Part shown: positions 49,972 to 58,221 of the stretch, piece by piece
Layout: each line of letters opens with the position of its first letter
Numbering within the stretch: position 1 is the first letter of the stretch
NCBI RefSeq assembly: GCF_017592555.1
Contig: NZ_JAGFNS010000020.1
Coordinates: 14,593-78,592, forward strand
Length of the DNA stretch: 64,000 bases
Direction of reading: 5' to 3'
Source: Actinoplanes flavus
GTDB taxonomy: Bacteria > Actinomycetota > Actinomycetes > Mycobacteriales > Micromonosporaceae
Notes under the pieces: generated by a model
Told to the model about the DNA's origin: nothing
Databases searched by the model: none
The model's input: only the letters and a program-made list of their open reading frames with translations
Position numbers and translations under genes: made by a program

Positions 49972-51624
49972 ATGAGCAGCTGGCAGTTGTCCGGCTACAC
50001 GACCGTTCGTCAGCTCGGCGCCGGCGCGTCGGGCAGCGTCGTGCTCGCCACCCACGACGAGACCGGCACCCCGGTCGCCATCAAATATCTGGTGCACGTG
50101 CTCGGCGACGACGCCGCCTTCCGGGCCGCGTTCCGCCGGGAGGCGCAGCTGCTCGGCGAGATCGACGACCCGCACGTCTCGCGCCTCTACGAGTACGTGG
50201 AGACCGCCGACGGCGCGGCGATCGTGATGGAGCTGGTCGACGGGGTGTCGCTGCGGCAGATGCTGCGGGAGAACGGCCCGACGACCCCCGAGGCGGCGCT
50301 GGTGGTGCTGAAGGGTTCGCTGGCCGGGCTGGCCGCGGCACACGCCCACGGTGTCGTGCACCGGGACTACAAGCCGGAGAACGTGCTGGTCACCGGTGAT
50401 GGGCTGAGCAAACTCGCCGACTTCGGCATCGCCACGACGGCCGGTCAGGGCACCGGCACCGTCGTCACCGGCACGCCCCGCTACATGGCCCCCGAGCAGT
50501 GGACCGGCGCACCGGCGACACCCGCCTGCGACATCTACGCCGCCACCGCCACCTTCTTCGAATGCCTCACCGGCCGGCCGCCCTACGACGGCGCGAACCT
50601 GTTCGCCCTGCACGACCAGCACGCCAACGCGCCCATCCCGACCGATCCGGCCCCGGCGCCGGTGCACGACCTGCTCCGGCGGGGCATGGCCAAGCAGCCC
50701 GCCGACCGGCCCCCGCACGCCGTCGCCTTCCTCGACATCCTGGAGCGGGTGGCCGGTGCGGCGTACGGGCCGGACTGGGAGGACCGCGGGCTGCGCGAAC
50801 TGGCCCGCCGGGCCGCCCTGCTCGCCCTGCTGTGGCCGTTCCCGGACCGCGCCGAGAACGCCACCAGCCTCGCCTCCACGACGGTCGGCGCCGGCACCGC
50901 CACCGGCCGCCGCGCCCGCAAGGTGACCGCGGCCGCCGCGGCCGCCGTCGTCGCGACGCTGCTGATCGCCGGGGTGGGGTACCGTTTCGCCGCCGCCGAC
51001 GAGGCGTCCCCGGTGATCGCGGCGGGTGAGGCCGCCGATCCCACGACGGTCGCCCCGGCGACGGCCGGCCCGATCCCCCCGGCGGCGTCGGCGACACCCA
51101 CGGCCGCACCGGCCACGGACAGCCCGGAGACACCGGACGCCACCACCGGCCCGACATCGACGACGGCCCCGGCCACCCGGTCACCGTCCACGCCGGCCCC
51201 CACCACGACCACGACCCCCACCACGGCCGCGCCGAGCCCGTCGGTCAGCACCTCCCCCACTCCGCCGCCGGACACCACCGCGCCCGCGGTCGGCGCGGTC
51301 CGGGCCAGCCCGACCAGGCTGGAGTCGGAGAAGTGCACCTACGGCAACCGCTCGAGCACCGTCACGGCCACCGTCACCGATGACGAGAGCGGGCCGGCCG
51401 AGCTGAAGGTGACGTTCCGCTACACCCTGAACGGCGCCACCTCGACCGTCGCGATGAGCTCGGCCGGCCGCAACGTCTTCCGGGGGACGCTCACCTCGCT
51501 GCCGATGCCCAAGGTGGCCACCCGGATCCCGATCTCGGTCGTCGCCGTCGACGCCGCCGGCAACTCGGGGCGGTCGGCGTCCCCGGTGTACGTGACTCTC
51601 GACAACATCTGCACCCCCGGTTAG
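49972..51624 (+). CDS. Receptor-type Ser/Thr protein kinase
   Basis: A 550-residue Hanks-type kinase. The kinase domain (about 5-265) has the glycine loop LGAGASGSV, VAIKYL (Lys), HRDYKPENVLV (catalytic Asp), ADFGIAT (metal-binding) and YMAPEQW. A juxtamembrane part leads to one membrane helix (AAAAAVVATLLIAGVGYRF, about 322-342). A long Thr/Pro-rich spacer (about 345-430) carries an extracellular Ig-like domain (about 432-550) with two Cys. It lacks PASTA repeats. It should sense an outside signal and phosphorylate cytosolic Ser/Thr. The next gene, 10 bases on, encodes a likely substrate with repeated Thr motifs. Confidence 0.93.
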   Translation: MSSWQLSGYTTVRQLGAGASGSVVLATHDETGTPVAIKYLVHVLGDDAAFRAAFRREAQLLGEIDDPHVSRLYEYVETADGAAIVMELVDGVSLRQMLRENGPTTPEAALVVLKGSLAGLAAAHAHGVVHRDYKPENVLVTGDGLSKLADFGIATTAGQGTGTVVTGTPRYMAPEQWTGAPATPACDIYAATATFFECLTGRPPYDGANLFALHDQHANAPIPTDPAPAPVHDLLRRGMAKQPADRPPHAVAFLDILERVAGAAYGPDWEDRGLRELARRAALLALLWPFPDRAENATSLASTTVGAGTATGRRARKVTAAAAAAVVATLLIAGVGYRFAAADEASPVIAAGEAADPTTVAPATAGPIPPAASATPTAAPATDSPETPDATTGPTSTTAPATRSPSTPAPTTTTTPTTAAPSPSVSTSPTPPPDTTAPAVGAVRASPTRLESEKCTYGNRSSTVTATVTDDESGPAELKVTFRYTLNGATSTVAMSSAGRNVFRGTLTSLPMPKVATRIPISVVAVDAAGNSGRSASPVYVTLDNICTPG

Positions 51625-51634
51625 GAGCAGGGCC

Positions 51635-52444
51635 GTGCCGGAGGAACCCTTCGACGACCGGGCGATGCCGGAGCCCGCCGATCCGTGGCGGACCCTCGGC
51701 CGCCCCGGTTCGCCCGACGAGCGCACCGCCTACATCGGGTCCTCCGGCGAGCGCACCGCCCCGGTCGGCTCTCCCGACGAGCGCACGGCCCATGTCGGTT
51801 CGCCGGACGAGCGCACGGCCTACTTCGGTGCCGCCGACGAGCGCACCGCTCGGCTCGGCGACCCGAACGCGACCGTGCACCTGTCCGGGCCGCCCCTCGT
51901 ACCGACCGTCCACGCCGGTGGCGAGTCCGAGCCGACCATCCGCACCCACAGCGAGATGCGCTTCGGTCCCGGCGTACCGGTGACCCCGGTGGCCACCCCC
52001 GCCTGGCCGGCCACCGCCCCGCCGGCCCGCGCGCGCCCACTGCTGCGCCGGCTGGTGTCGCTGGTCTCCGGCCTGCTGACCCTCGCGCTGGTCGTGGTGG
52101 TCGGCCTCTACCTGTGGCAGCGGCTGCGCCCCCTCGAGGTGGAGAGCGCCACGGTGGCCGTGCCCCGGCCCGCCGGGAACCGCTGCGACGTCGCCGTCGA
52201 CGTGGTCGCCACGGTGCGTACCAACGGACGCGGCGGCACGATCCGCTACCAGTGGTTCCGCTCGGACGCGCCGCCGGGGCCGGTGCTCACCGAACGGGTG
52301 GGCCGCGGACAGCACACCGCCACCCTCACGCTCACCTGGACGTTCACCGGCGTCGGCACGGCCACCGAGACCGCCACCGTCAACATCATCGAGCCGTCGC
52401 CGGCCCAGGCCACGGTGCCGGTCGCCTACCGCTGCCGCCGCTGA
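51635..52444 (+). CDS. Membrane protein with five DERTA-type repeats (likely kinase substrate)
   Basis: A 269-residue protein not matching a known family. Residues about 24-76 hold five tandem 10-residue repeats of the type GSPDERTAYI, GSSGERTAPV, GSPDERTAHV, GSPDERTAYF and GAADERTARL, each with one Thr in the same place. More Thr-rich sequence follows (NATVHLSG, EPTIRTHSEM). A membrane helix (LVSLVSGLLTLALVVVVGLYLW, about 136-158) separates this cytosolic tail from an outer beta-strand domain (about 163-269) ending in paired Cys. GTG 51635 follows TAGGAGCAGG, 10 bases after the kinase gene. Periodic Thr next to a Ser/Thr kinase suggests multisite phosphorylation; this is inference. Confidence 0.7.
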   Translation: MPEEPFDDRAMPEPADPWRTLGRPGSPDERTAYIGSSGERTAPVGSPDERTAHVGSPDERTAYFGAADERTARLGDPNATVHLSGPPLVPTVHAGGESEPTIRTHSEMRFGPGVPVTPVATPAWPATAPPARARPLLRRLVSLVSGLLTLALVVVVGLYLWQRLRPLEVESATVAVPRPAGNRCDVAVDVVATVRTNGRGGTIRYQWFRSDAPPGPVLTERVGRGQHTATLTLTWTFTGVGTATETATVNIIEPSPAQATVPVAYRCRR

Positions 52445-52462
52445 GGTCTGCTCCTCCCGGTG

Positions 52463-52945
52463 TCAGCCGACCTCGGCCGGCGTCGCCTGGACGGTCACGA
52501 TCGCCGGTGCCGGGTCCTGTTCGTCCTGCGGAAGCGGCATCTGCCAGTCGGTCAGTTGCCGGCGGGTCAGCCCGAGGGTGTTGTGGCCCACCCACTGCTC
52601 GACGATCCGGCCGTCACGCAGCCGGAAGGTGTGGATCTCGCTCTCCACGCCCTCCGCGCCGGTGGGCGGGAAGGTCATGAACGGGCCGGTGTTGTGCCAC
52701 CGGATGCTCATCCGGAGGGTGACCCGGGTGCCGTCGGCGTTGCTGAACTCGTCGTGCAGCGAGGCCGTCAGCCCCGGATGTGCCCGGTGGAACGCCGCGA
52801 GGAAGCCCGTGATGAAGGCGGGGCCGGTGTCACCGCGACGGAACGGCGTGTAGAAGACGACGTCGTCGGCGTACATCTCGGTCAGGGTGTCGTAGTCCGC
52901 GGAGGCCACGGCGGTGAGGTAGCGGACGCCGAAACTGTCGGTCAT
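52463..52945 (-). CDS. SnoaL/NTF2-like protein, predicted ECF41 target
   Basis: A 160-residue protein with the cone-shaped NTF2/SnoaL fold: an N-terminal helix VRYLTAVASADYDTLTEMYADDVVFYTPF, then GFLAAFHRAHPGLT, and strands SEIHTFRLRDGRIVEQWVGHNTLGL. Members are ester cyclases or small-molecule binding proteins; no catalytic assignment is possible. It starts at ATG 52945. Its promoter region carries an exact ECF41-type promoter on the minus strand (53035-53061), and it is divergent from the ECF41 gene, replacing the usual oxidoreductase/epimerase/carboxymuconolactone decarboxylase partner. Confidence 0.85.
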   Translation of the reverse strand: MTDSFGVRYLTAVASADYDTLTEMYADDVVFYTPFRRGDTGPAFITGFLAAFHRAHPGLTASLHDEFSNADGTRVTLRMSIRWHNTGPFMTFPPTGAEGVESEIHTFRLRDGRIVEQWVGHNTLGLTRRQLTDWQMPLPQDEQDPAPAIVTVQATPAEVG

Positions 52946-53034
52946 GGTGGATGCCTCTCGGATCGGGGTGGAACGGACCAGCGGACCTGCTGGACAGCGG
53001 TCGCCGGTTCCGCACCGGTGCGTTCGGCCCATAC

Positions 53035-53061
53035 GACGCGGGGCGCCCGTCCTCTGTGACA
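53035..53061 (-). promoter_or_regulatory. ECF41-type promoter for the SnoaL-like gene
   Basis: On the minus strand, TGTCACA (plus-strand 53055-53061) is followed after exactly 16 bases by CGTC (plus-strand 53035-53038). This is the highly conserved ECF41-dependent promoter. It points to the SnoaL-like gene 52945, leaving a leader of about 80 bases. Confidence 0.85.
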
Positions 53062-53115
53062 TGCCGTGCGAAGTAGGGTGAGAACGAGATCGGAAGCCGC
53101 GGCGGGAGGCCTCGC

Positions 53116-54024
53116 GTGTCCGGACAGACCGTGTTCCCCGACGATTTCCAGCGCCATCGCGGGCTGCTCTTCCAGCTGGCGTACCGGATGACCGGCAGCA
53201 CCGCCGACGCCGAGGACGTGGTCCAGGAGACGTGGCTGCGCTGGCACCGGGTGGAGCCCGGGACGGTTCGTGACCCGAGGGCCTTCCTGGTGCGCACGGC
53301 CACCCGGCTGGCGATCGACCACCTCCGCCGAGAGCGGGTGCGCCGCGCGGCGTACATCGGACCGTGGCTGCCCGAGCCGCTGCCGAGCGCGCCGGGCGCC
53401 GACGAGCCGGTGGCGCGGGCCGAGTCCGTCTCGATGGCCGTGCTGGTGCTGCTGGAGTCGCTGTCGCCGCTGGAGCGTGCGGTCTTCGTGCTGCACGACG
53501 TCTTCGACTTCGGTTACCCGGAGGTGGCCGAGGCCGTCGGCCGTGCCGAGCCCGCGGTGCGCCAGCTCGCCGCCCGCGCCCGGGCGCACGTCCGGGAACG
53601 CCGCCCGCGGTACCACGCCGATCCCGCGCTCCGGCGGACCGTCACGGACCGGTTCCTGAAGGCCTGCCTGGGCGGCGATCTGAGCGAGCTGATGGACGTG
53701 CTCGCTCCCGACGTCGCGCTGTGGGCCGACGCGAACGGCTCCAACGAGATGCCGCGGGAGGTTCTGTACGGCTGGGACGCGGTGGTCGCGTTCTTCCGCG
53801 ACTCGATCGAACTGTTCCCGCCGGACCTCGCGGCGCACCCCGCCGACCTCAACGGAGGGCCCGCCGGTCTGCTCACCACCGCCGACGGGGTCGCCGCGGC
53901 GGTGCTGCTCGACCTCGACGAGCAGGGCCGGGTGGCCGTGGTCCGGCTGGTCCGCAACCCGGCGAAGCTCACCCGGCTCGGTCCGGCACGGTATCGGCAC
54001 CCAGTTCCCGGGCGATGTTCATGA
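53116..54024 (+). CDS. ECF41-family sigma factor with SnoaL-like C-terminal domain
   Basis: A 302-residue SigJ-like sigma factor. Region 2 (about 10-80: FQRHRGLLFQLAYRMTGSTADAEDVVQE, RDPRAFLVRTATRLAIDHLR), the ECF41 hallmark YIGPWLPEPLP between the regions, region 4 (about 110-165: LSPLERAVFVLHDVFDFGYPEVAEAVGR) and the C-terminal NTF2/SnoaL domain (about 185-290) with the GWDAVVAFFR stretch are all present. Near the end, RNPAKL corresponds to the conserved NPxKL motif. ECF41 sigma factors are controlled by this fused domain and not by a separate anti-sigma factor. GTG 53116 follows GGGAGG. Its end overlaps rfbA by 56 bases. Confidence 0.94.
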   Translation: MSGQTVFPDDFQRHRGLLFQLAYRMTGSTADAEDVVQETWLRWHRVEPGTVRDPRAFLVRTATRLAIDHLRRERVRRAAYIGPWLPEPLPSAPGADEPVARAESVSMAVLVLLESLSPLERAVFVLHDVFDFGYPEVAEAVGRAEPAVRQLAARARAHVRERRPRYHADPALRRTVTDRFLKACLGGDLSELMDVLAPDVALWADANGSNEMPREVLYGWDAVVAFFRDSIELFPPDLAAHPADLNGGPAGLLTTADGVAAAVLLDLDEQGRVAVVRLVRNPAKLTRLGPARYRHPVPGRCS

Positions 54025-54868
54025 CGTAGCGACCGTACGCCGAGCCGGCCATGCTCCGGCCGAGGCGGTGACACTGCTCGGCGTCGATGTAACCCATCCG
54101 CAGGGCGATCTCCTCGAGGCAGGCGATCTGCACGCCCTGGCGTTCCTCCAGGGTGCGTACGTACTGGCCGGCCTGGAGCAATGCCTCCGGGGTCCCGGTG
54201 TCCAGCCACGCGTACCCCCGGCTGAGTTCGACCACCCGGGCCCGGTTGCAGGCGATGTAGGCGTTGTTGACATCGGTTATCTCGAGTTCGCCGCGCGCCG
54301 ACGGGCGGATGTACTTAGCGATGTCGACCACGTCGTTGTCGTACAGATAGAGACCGGTGACCGCACGGTGGGACGGCGGGTTCTCCGGCTTCTCCTGGAT
54401 CTCCAGGATGTTCCCGTCGGCGTCGGTGACGGCGACACCGTATCGGTGCGGGTCGGTGACCTGATAGCTGAACAGGGTGCAGCCTTTCACCTGCGTCACC
54501 TCACGTTGCAGAAGCCGGCCGAACCCGCTGCCGTGGAAGATGTTGTCGCCGAGCACCAGCGCGCAATCATCGGAGGCGATGTGTTCGGCGCCGATGAGGA
54601 TGGCGTCGGCGATACCGCGCGGCTCGGGCTGGACGGCGTAGGTGAGGGCCACGCCCCAGGGGGAGCCGTCGCCCAGAATCTCGCGGAACAACGGCAGGTC
54701 TCCCGGGCGGAGAACGATGAGGATCTCGCGGATCCCGGCTGCCATCAGAACGGCGAGCGGATAGTAGATCATCGGTTTGTTGCCGACCGGGAGCAGCTGC
54801 TTGGAAAACGCGATGGTGAGCGGATGCAGCCGTTTACCGTTCCCGCCGGCGAGGACGATACCCTTCAC
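53969..54868 (-). CDS. rfbA: Glucose-1-phosphate thymidylyltransferase
   Basis: A 299-residue enzyme that makes dTDP-glucose from dTTP and glucose-1-phosphate, the first step to dTDP-deoxysugars. MKGIVLAGGNGKRLHPLT is the nucleotide-binding start, followed by SKQLLPVGNKPMIYYPL, EPRGIADAILIGAEHI, LVLGDNIFHGSGF and LEIQEKPENPPSHRAVTGLYLYD. The length is normal. Other dTDP-sugar genes are not in this window. It lies 60 bases downstream of the tryptophan dioxygenase gene on the same strand and may belong to the terpenoid cluster, which would then supply a glycosylated product. Its 3' end overlaps the ECF41 gene on the other strand. Confidence 0.95.
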   Translation of the reverse strand: MKGIVLAGGNGKRLHPLTIAFSKQLLPVGNKPMIYYPLAVLMAAGIREILIVLRPGDLPLFREILGDGSPWGVALTYAVQPEPRGIADAILIGAEHIASDDCALVLGDNIFHGSGFGRLLQREVTQVKGCTLFSYQVTDPHRYGVAVTDADGNILEIQEKPENPPSHRAVTGLYLYDNDVVDIAKYIRPSARGELEITDVNNAYIACNRARVVELSRGYAWLDTGTPEALLQAGQYVRTLEERQGVQIACLEEIALRMGYIDAEQCHRLGRSMAGSAYGRYVMNIARELGADTVPDRAG

Positions 54869-54928
54869 GGCGATACTCCCATGTCTGTCAGTGTGAGGTG
54901 ATGTCGGCGGTGGACGGACCCGGCCATG

Positions 54929-55729
54929 TCAGAGTTCGGCGCGCAGTTCCCAGAGCTCCGGGAAGAAATGTCTCTCGCAGGTGGCGCGCAGATAGGACAC
55001 GCCGGACGAGCCGCCGGTGCCCGCGCTGTTCCCGATGACCCGTTCCACCATCAGGACGTGCCGGGCCCGCCACATCGTGATGCCCTCGTCGTGGTCGAGC
55101 ATCGCTTCGGCCAGGACGGTGACCTCGTCGACGGGGACCTTCGACCGATAGAGCTTCACCAGATCGGGGTTGCCGCGCCGGGCCCGGAGCCGCTGGAACT
55201 CGTCCCACAGCGACGGTTCGGCCAGACGCCGTTCCAGGCGCCGCCGTTCGGCGCCGGACATCCGCAGCGTGGCGAGCAGGTTCTTCCTCTTGAGCCCGGA
55301 GAGGCATTCGATCTCGCGGAACTGCACCGATTGCAGACCGCTGGCGCCGCCGAGGGTGCGGCGCATCAGCGCGTAGCTGCCGGGGCTGATCGTCTCCAGC
55401 GTCGCCACCTGCTCGACCATGACGTCTTCCACCGAGCGGACGCGGCGCAGGCAGTGGACGGCCACGGCGATGTCGTCGGCCGCGACGGCCGCCACCGTGG
55501 CGTCCAGCTCGTAGAGAATTATCTTGAACAGCAGCTCGAATGCCTGGTGCACGGTGAAGAAGAAATGCGCGTCGTGCACGTCGGGCGATTCCCGGGGCAG
55601 GGACAACAGGGAATCCAGGCGCAGGAAATCGCCGTACGTCGGTTCGGGTACAGCCACGGGCCAGTCCAATCGCGGTCTCGCCGGCTCTGACGTTCCGGCA
55701 CCCTCGTTGCGGTGTGAACCCTGCCGCAT
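54929..55729 (-). CDS. kynA: Tryptophan 2,3-dioxygenase
   Basis: A 266-residue heme dioxygenase that opens the indole ring of tryptophan to N-formylkynurenine. Family marks are PTYGDFLRLDSLLSL, FFTVHQAFELLFKIILYELD (active-site His and substrate-binding helices), HCLRRVRSVEDVMVEQVATLETISP, LDHDEGITMWRARHVLMVERVIG (heme-ligand region) and GTGGSSGVSYLR, then FFPELW. LLFK replaces the more usual LWFK. No kynurenine formamidase or kynureninase lies beside it. The start is unsure: ATG 55729 lacks a clear RBS. It is divergent from the P450-terpenoid operon, so it may supply an aromatic unit for that product; this is inference. Confidence 0.88.
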   Translation of the reverse strand: MRQGSHRNEGAGTSEPARPRLDWPVAVPEPTYGDFLRLDSLLSLPRESPDVHDAHFFFTVHQAFELLFKIILYELDATVAAVAADDIAVAVHCLRRVRSVEDVMVEQVATLETISPGSYALMRRTLGGASGLQSVQFREIECLSGLKRKNLLATLRMSGAERRRLERRLAEPSLWDEFQRLRARRGNPDLVKLYRSKVPVDEVTVLAEAMLDHDEGITMWRARHVLMVERVIGNSAGTGGSSGVSYLRATCERHFFPELWELRAEL

Positions 55730-55927
55730 TCCCGGGGCCGCCCCAACCCCCACTTGATCGGGGTATTCCGGTCGATCCCCGCCTGATACCGTCGCCCGCA
55801 CCCGGCTATTCGGTCACGCGATCACATAATGGCTTGCCGCCGCCCTTTCCGTTCGGGCAACAAATGAGCACACGGAACGATAGCAGGCAGGAAAAAGGGT
55901 CGGTACCCCATTCAAATCGGGGTTCTG

Positions 55928-55944
55928 CGCACCGGCACGGTGCG
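55928..55944. promoter_or_regulatory. Hairpin in the divergent control region of the terpenoid cluster
   Basis: CGCACCG / CGGTGCG form a 7-bp stem with a 3-base loop in the 316-base gap 55730-56045. The gap also has an AT-richer stretch near 55825-55900, likely with the promoters for both directions. No operator of a known family was recognised. Confidence 0.35.
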
Positions 55945-56045
55945 GCAGCGTGGCCACCGCGACACCGGCGCGCGATGCGTTTCCGAGCGCCGAGGACGAC
56001 CCCGTCGTACACGTTCCGCCCACCGTTGCCCACGGAGGAGAACCG

Positions 56046-56147
56046 ATGACGCCAGCCCGGACAGCCACCCCTCACCGGCACCGCGCGGGCCGGCCCGCCG
56101 CGCCGGCCCGGCTGGGCTCGCTCCGCCCGGATCCGTGCGGCCGATGA
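56046..56147 (+). CDS. 33-codon leader peptide overlapping the P450 gene
   Basis: A small frame with an excellent RBS (GGAGGAG, five bases before ATG 56046) coding for a 33-residue Arg/Pro/Ala-rich peptide beginning MTPARTATPHRHRAGR and ending PDPCGR. Its stop overlaps the P450 ATG as ATGA, while the P450 start itself has only a weak RBS. The leader therefore probably serves to couple P450 translation to a strong ribosome entry site. It could be a short functional peptide; it resembles no known precursor family. It has no Trp or other attenuation codon run. Confidence 0.5.
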   Translation: MTPARTATPHRHRAGRPAAPARLGSLRPDPCGR

Positions 56148-57319
56148 GCGCGTTCCCGCGTGCGGCCGACCACGCCGGCGAACTGCCTCCCGAGTTCGGC
56201 CGGCTCCGCCGGGAGCAGCCGCTGTCCCGGGTCCGCCTCGCGGACGGCCGGACGGCCTGGCTGGTCACCCGCTACGAGCACGTCCGGACGGTACTCGCCG
56301 GGGAGGGTTTCACCCGGGACATCCCGGGGGCCACGTCCGGCGCGGGAGCCGGGATCCGCACGGTCAACATGGACGGCCCGCCGCACACGCAGCTCCGCGG
56401 GCTGGTGGCCAAAGCCTTCACGGTACGCAACGTCGACCGCCGTCGCGCCCGGGTGGAGGATCTCACCGAACGCCTGCTCGACGACCTGGAGAAGGCCGGA
56501 CCGCCCGCCGACCTGGTCGGTCATCTCGCGCGGCCGCTGCCGGCGCTCGTCATCGTCGAGGTGCTCGGCTTCCCCACGGACGACCATGAGCTCCTGCACG
56601 GCTTGTCGAACCGCATCACCGCGCTGACCGGCGACGGCAGCGACCAGCGGGCGGCCTGGCAGGAGTTCGCCGCCTACGTGGGCGGGCACGTCGCGGTGAA
56701 ACGGGCGGCGCTGGCCGCCGGGGCATCGCCGGACTCGGACGTGCTCAGCACCCTCGTCCATGCCCTCGACGCCGGCGGCCGGCTCGTGCTCGAGGAGCTG
56801 GTGAACCTGACCATCGTGATCCTGGCGGGTGGCCTGGAGACCACCGGGACCTCGATCAGCGCCGGGCTGCTCCGGCTGCTCACCCACCCGGCCGAGCTCG
56901 GCCGGCTGCGCGCGGACCCGTCGCTGGTGGACACGGCGGTCGAGGAGATCCTGCGCTACCAGCCGGTCATCGACGTCAACCGGCTGCAGATCGCCACCGA
57001 AGACGTCCGGCTGGACGGCCGGCTGATCCGGGCCGGTGAGCTCGTCCAGATCTCGATCAACTCGGCCAACCGCGACGAGGCCGTCTTCACCGGCGGCGGA
57101 AGCCTCGACGTGGGCCGGCTCCCGAACCCGCACATCGCCTTCGGCCACGGCGCCCATCACTGTCTCGGTGCGGCGCTCGCCCGCCTCGAGCTCCGGACCG
57201 CGCTCACCGCGGTGCTCCGCAGATTTCCGCGGCTCAGCCTCGCCGTACCGGTGGAGAGCCTGCGCTGGCGGGGCGGTCACGTCACCTTGGGCCTCGCCGA
57301 ACTCCCCGTCACCTGGTGA
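56144..57319 (+). CDS. Cytochrome P450
   Basis: A 391-residue bacterial class I P450. It opens ELPPEFGRLRREQPL and WLVTRYEHVRTVL, has MDGPPHTQLRGLVAKAFT, the I-helix LAGGLETTGTS (oxygen activation), the K-helix EEILRY (ExxR) and the heme loop FGHGAHHCLGAALARLE with Cys about 340. It should hydroxylate or otherwise oxidise the terpenoid product using a ferredoxin encoded elsewhere. ATG 56144 overlaps the leader stop. It is the first large gene of an operon running to the window end and is followed after 38 bases by the FAH-family gene. Confidence 0.94.
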   Translation: MSAFPRAADHAGELPPEFGRLRREQPLSRVRLADGRTAWLVTRYEHVRTVLAGEGFTRDIPGATSGAGAGIRTVNMDGPPHTQLRGLVAKAFTVRNVDRRRARVEDLTERLLDDLEKAGPPADLVGHLARPLPALVIVEVLGFPTDDHELLHGLSNRITALTGDGSDQRAAWQEFAAYVGGHVAVKRAALAAGASPDSDVLSTLVHALDAGGRLVLEELVNLTIVILAGGLETTGTSISAGLLRLLTHPAELGRLRADPSLVDTAVEEILRYQPVIDVNRLQIATEDVRLDGRLIRAGELVQISINSANRDEAVFTGGGSLDVGRLPNPHIAFGHGAHHCLGAALARLELRTALTAVLRRFPRLSLAVPVESLRWRGGHVTLGLAELPVTW

Positions 57320-57357
57320 CCGCGTCCCCGCCGTCATAGCCGGAAGGAGGAACACCG

Positions 57358-58221
57358 TTGCTCGTCTGCCGATACACCGACGCGGGCCGGTACGGATACG
57401 GCCGCATCGACTCCGGGTCCGGCGGCACGCACCTCTCCCCGGTCCGCTACGACACCGCGGCCCGGAGCTGGGTCCCCGCGGGCGGACCGTCGCGCCCGCT
57501 CAGCGACGTCACACTGCTCGCGCCGGCCGAACCCACCAAGATCGTTTGCCTGGCCCTGAACTGGGCGGCCGGCGATCGGCCCACCGGCGGCCCACTCCCC
57601 CGCGCGGCGGACTCCGCGGTGCTGCTCAAACCGTCCACCTCACTGATCGGGCCGGACAGCGCCGTCGTCCATCCGGGTCCGGACTGGGAACTGCGCCACG
57701 AGGCGGAACTCGCCGTGGTGATCGGAGTCCGCTGCTCCCGGGTCTCCGCCGCCCGCGCGCCCGACGTGATCGCCGGCTACACCGCGGCGAACGACATCAC
57801 CGCGTACGCGCGCCGGACCCCGCAGAACGCGGACCGGCAACCCGTGTGGGCCAAACACTTCGACGGCTGCACTCCCCTGGGCCCCTGGCTCGCCACCGGT
57901 CTCGACCCGGCCGACGTCGTACTCAGCTGCCGGGTCGACGGTGAGCTCCGGCAACAGGCCGGCACCCGGGACCTGGTCGTTCCCGTGGCCGACGTGGTCG
58001 CGCTGGTCAGCGAGCACATGACGCTGCTGCCCGGCGACGTGGTGCTCACCGGGACCCCGCCGGGTTCCGGCCCGCTGCCGGCCGGCAGCCGGGTCGAGGT
58101 GTCGGCGACCGGCATCGGTGTCCTGCGCACCACGGTCGACGCGCCGTCCCGGCCCGGGGAGCGCCGCACGGCCGCTGCTCTCTCGACCTCCCTCGACGGA
58201 AAAGGACGGTGCCACCGATGA
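57358..58221 (+). CDS. Fumarylacetoacetate hydrolase (FAH) family protein
   Basis: A 287-residue protein with the FAH fold: PTKIVCLALNWAAGD, the metal-binding ELRHEAELAVVIGVRC (Glu pair), VIAGYTAANDITAY with the third acidic ligand, AKHFDGCTPLGPWL, and the end LLPGDVVLTGTPPGSGPLPAGSRVEV. The family hydrolyses or decarboxylates C-C bonds of beta-diketo acids from ring cleavage, or hydrates/isomerises them. Start is TTG 57358 with GGAGGA upstream. Its stop overlaps the polyprenyl synthase ATG (ATGA). Its place in a terpenoid operon is unusual. Confidence 0.9.
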   Translation: MLVCRYTDAGRYGYGRIDSGSGGTHLSPVRYDTAARSWVPAGGPSRPLSDVTLLAPAEPTKIVCLALNWAAGDRPTGGPLPRAADSAVLLKPSTSLIGPDSAVVHPGPDWELRHEAELAVVIGVRCSRVSAARAPDVIAGYTAANDITAYARRTPQNADRQPVWAKHFDGCTPLGPWLATGLDPADVVLSCRVDGELRQQAGTRDLVVPVADVVALVSEHMTLLPGDVVLTGTPPGSGPLPAGSRVEVSATGIGVLRTTVDAPSRPGERRTAAALSTSLDGKGRCHR

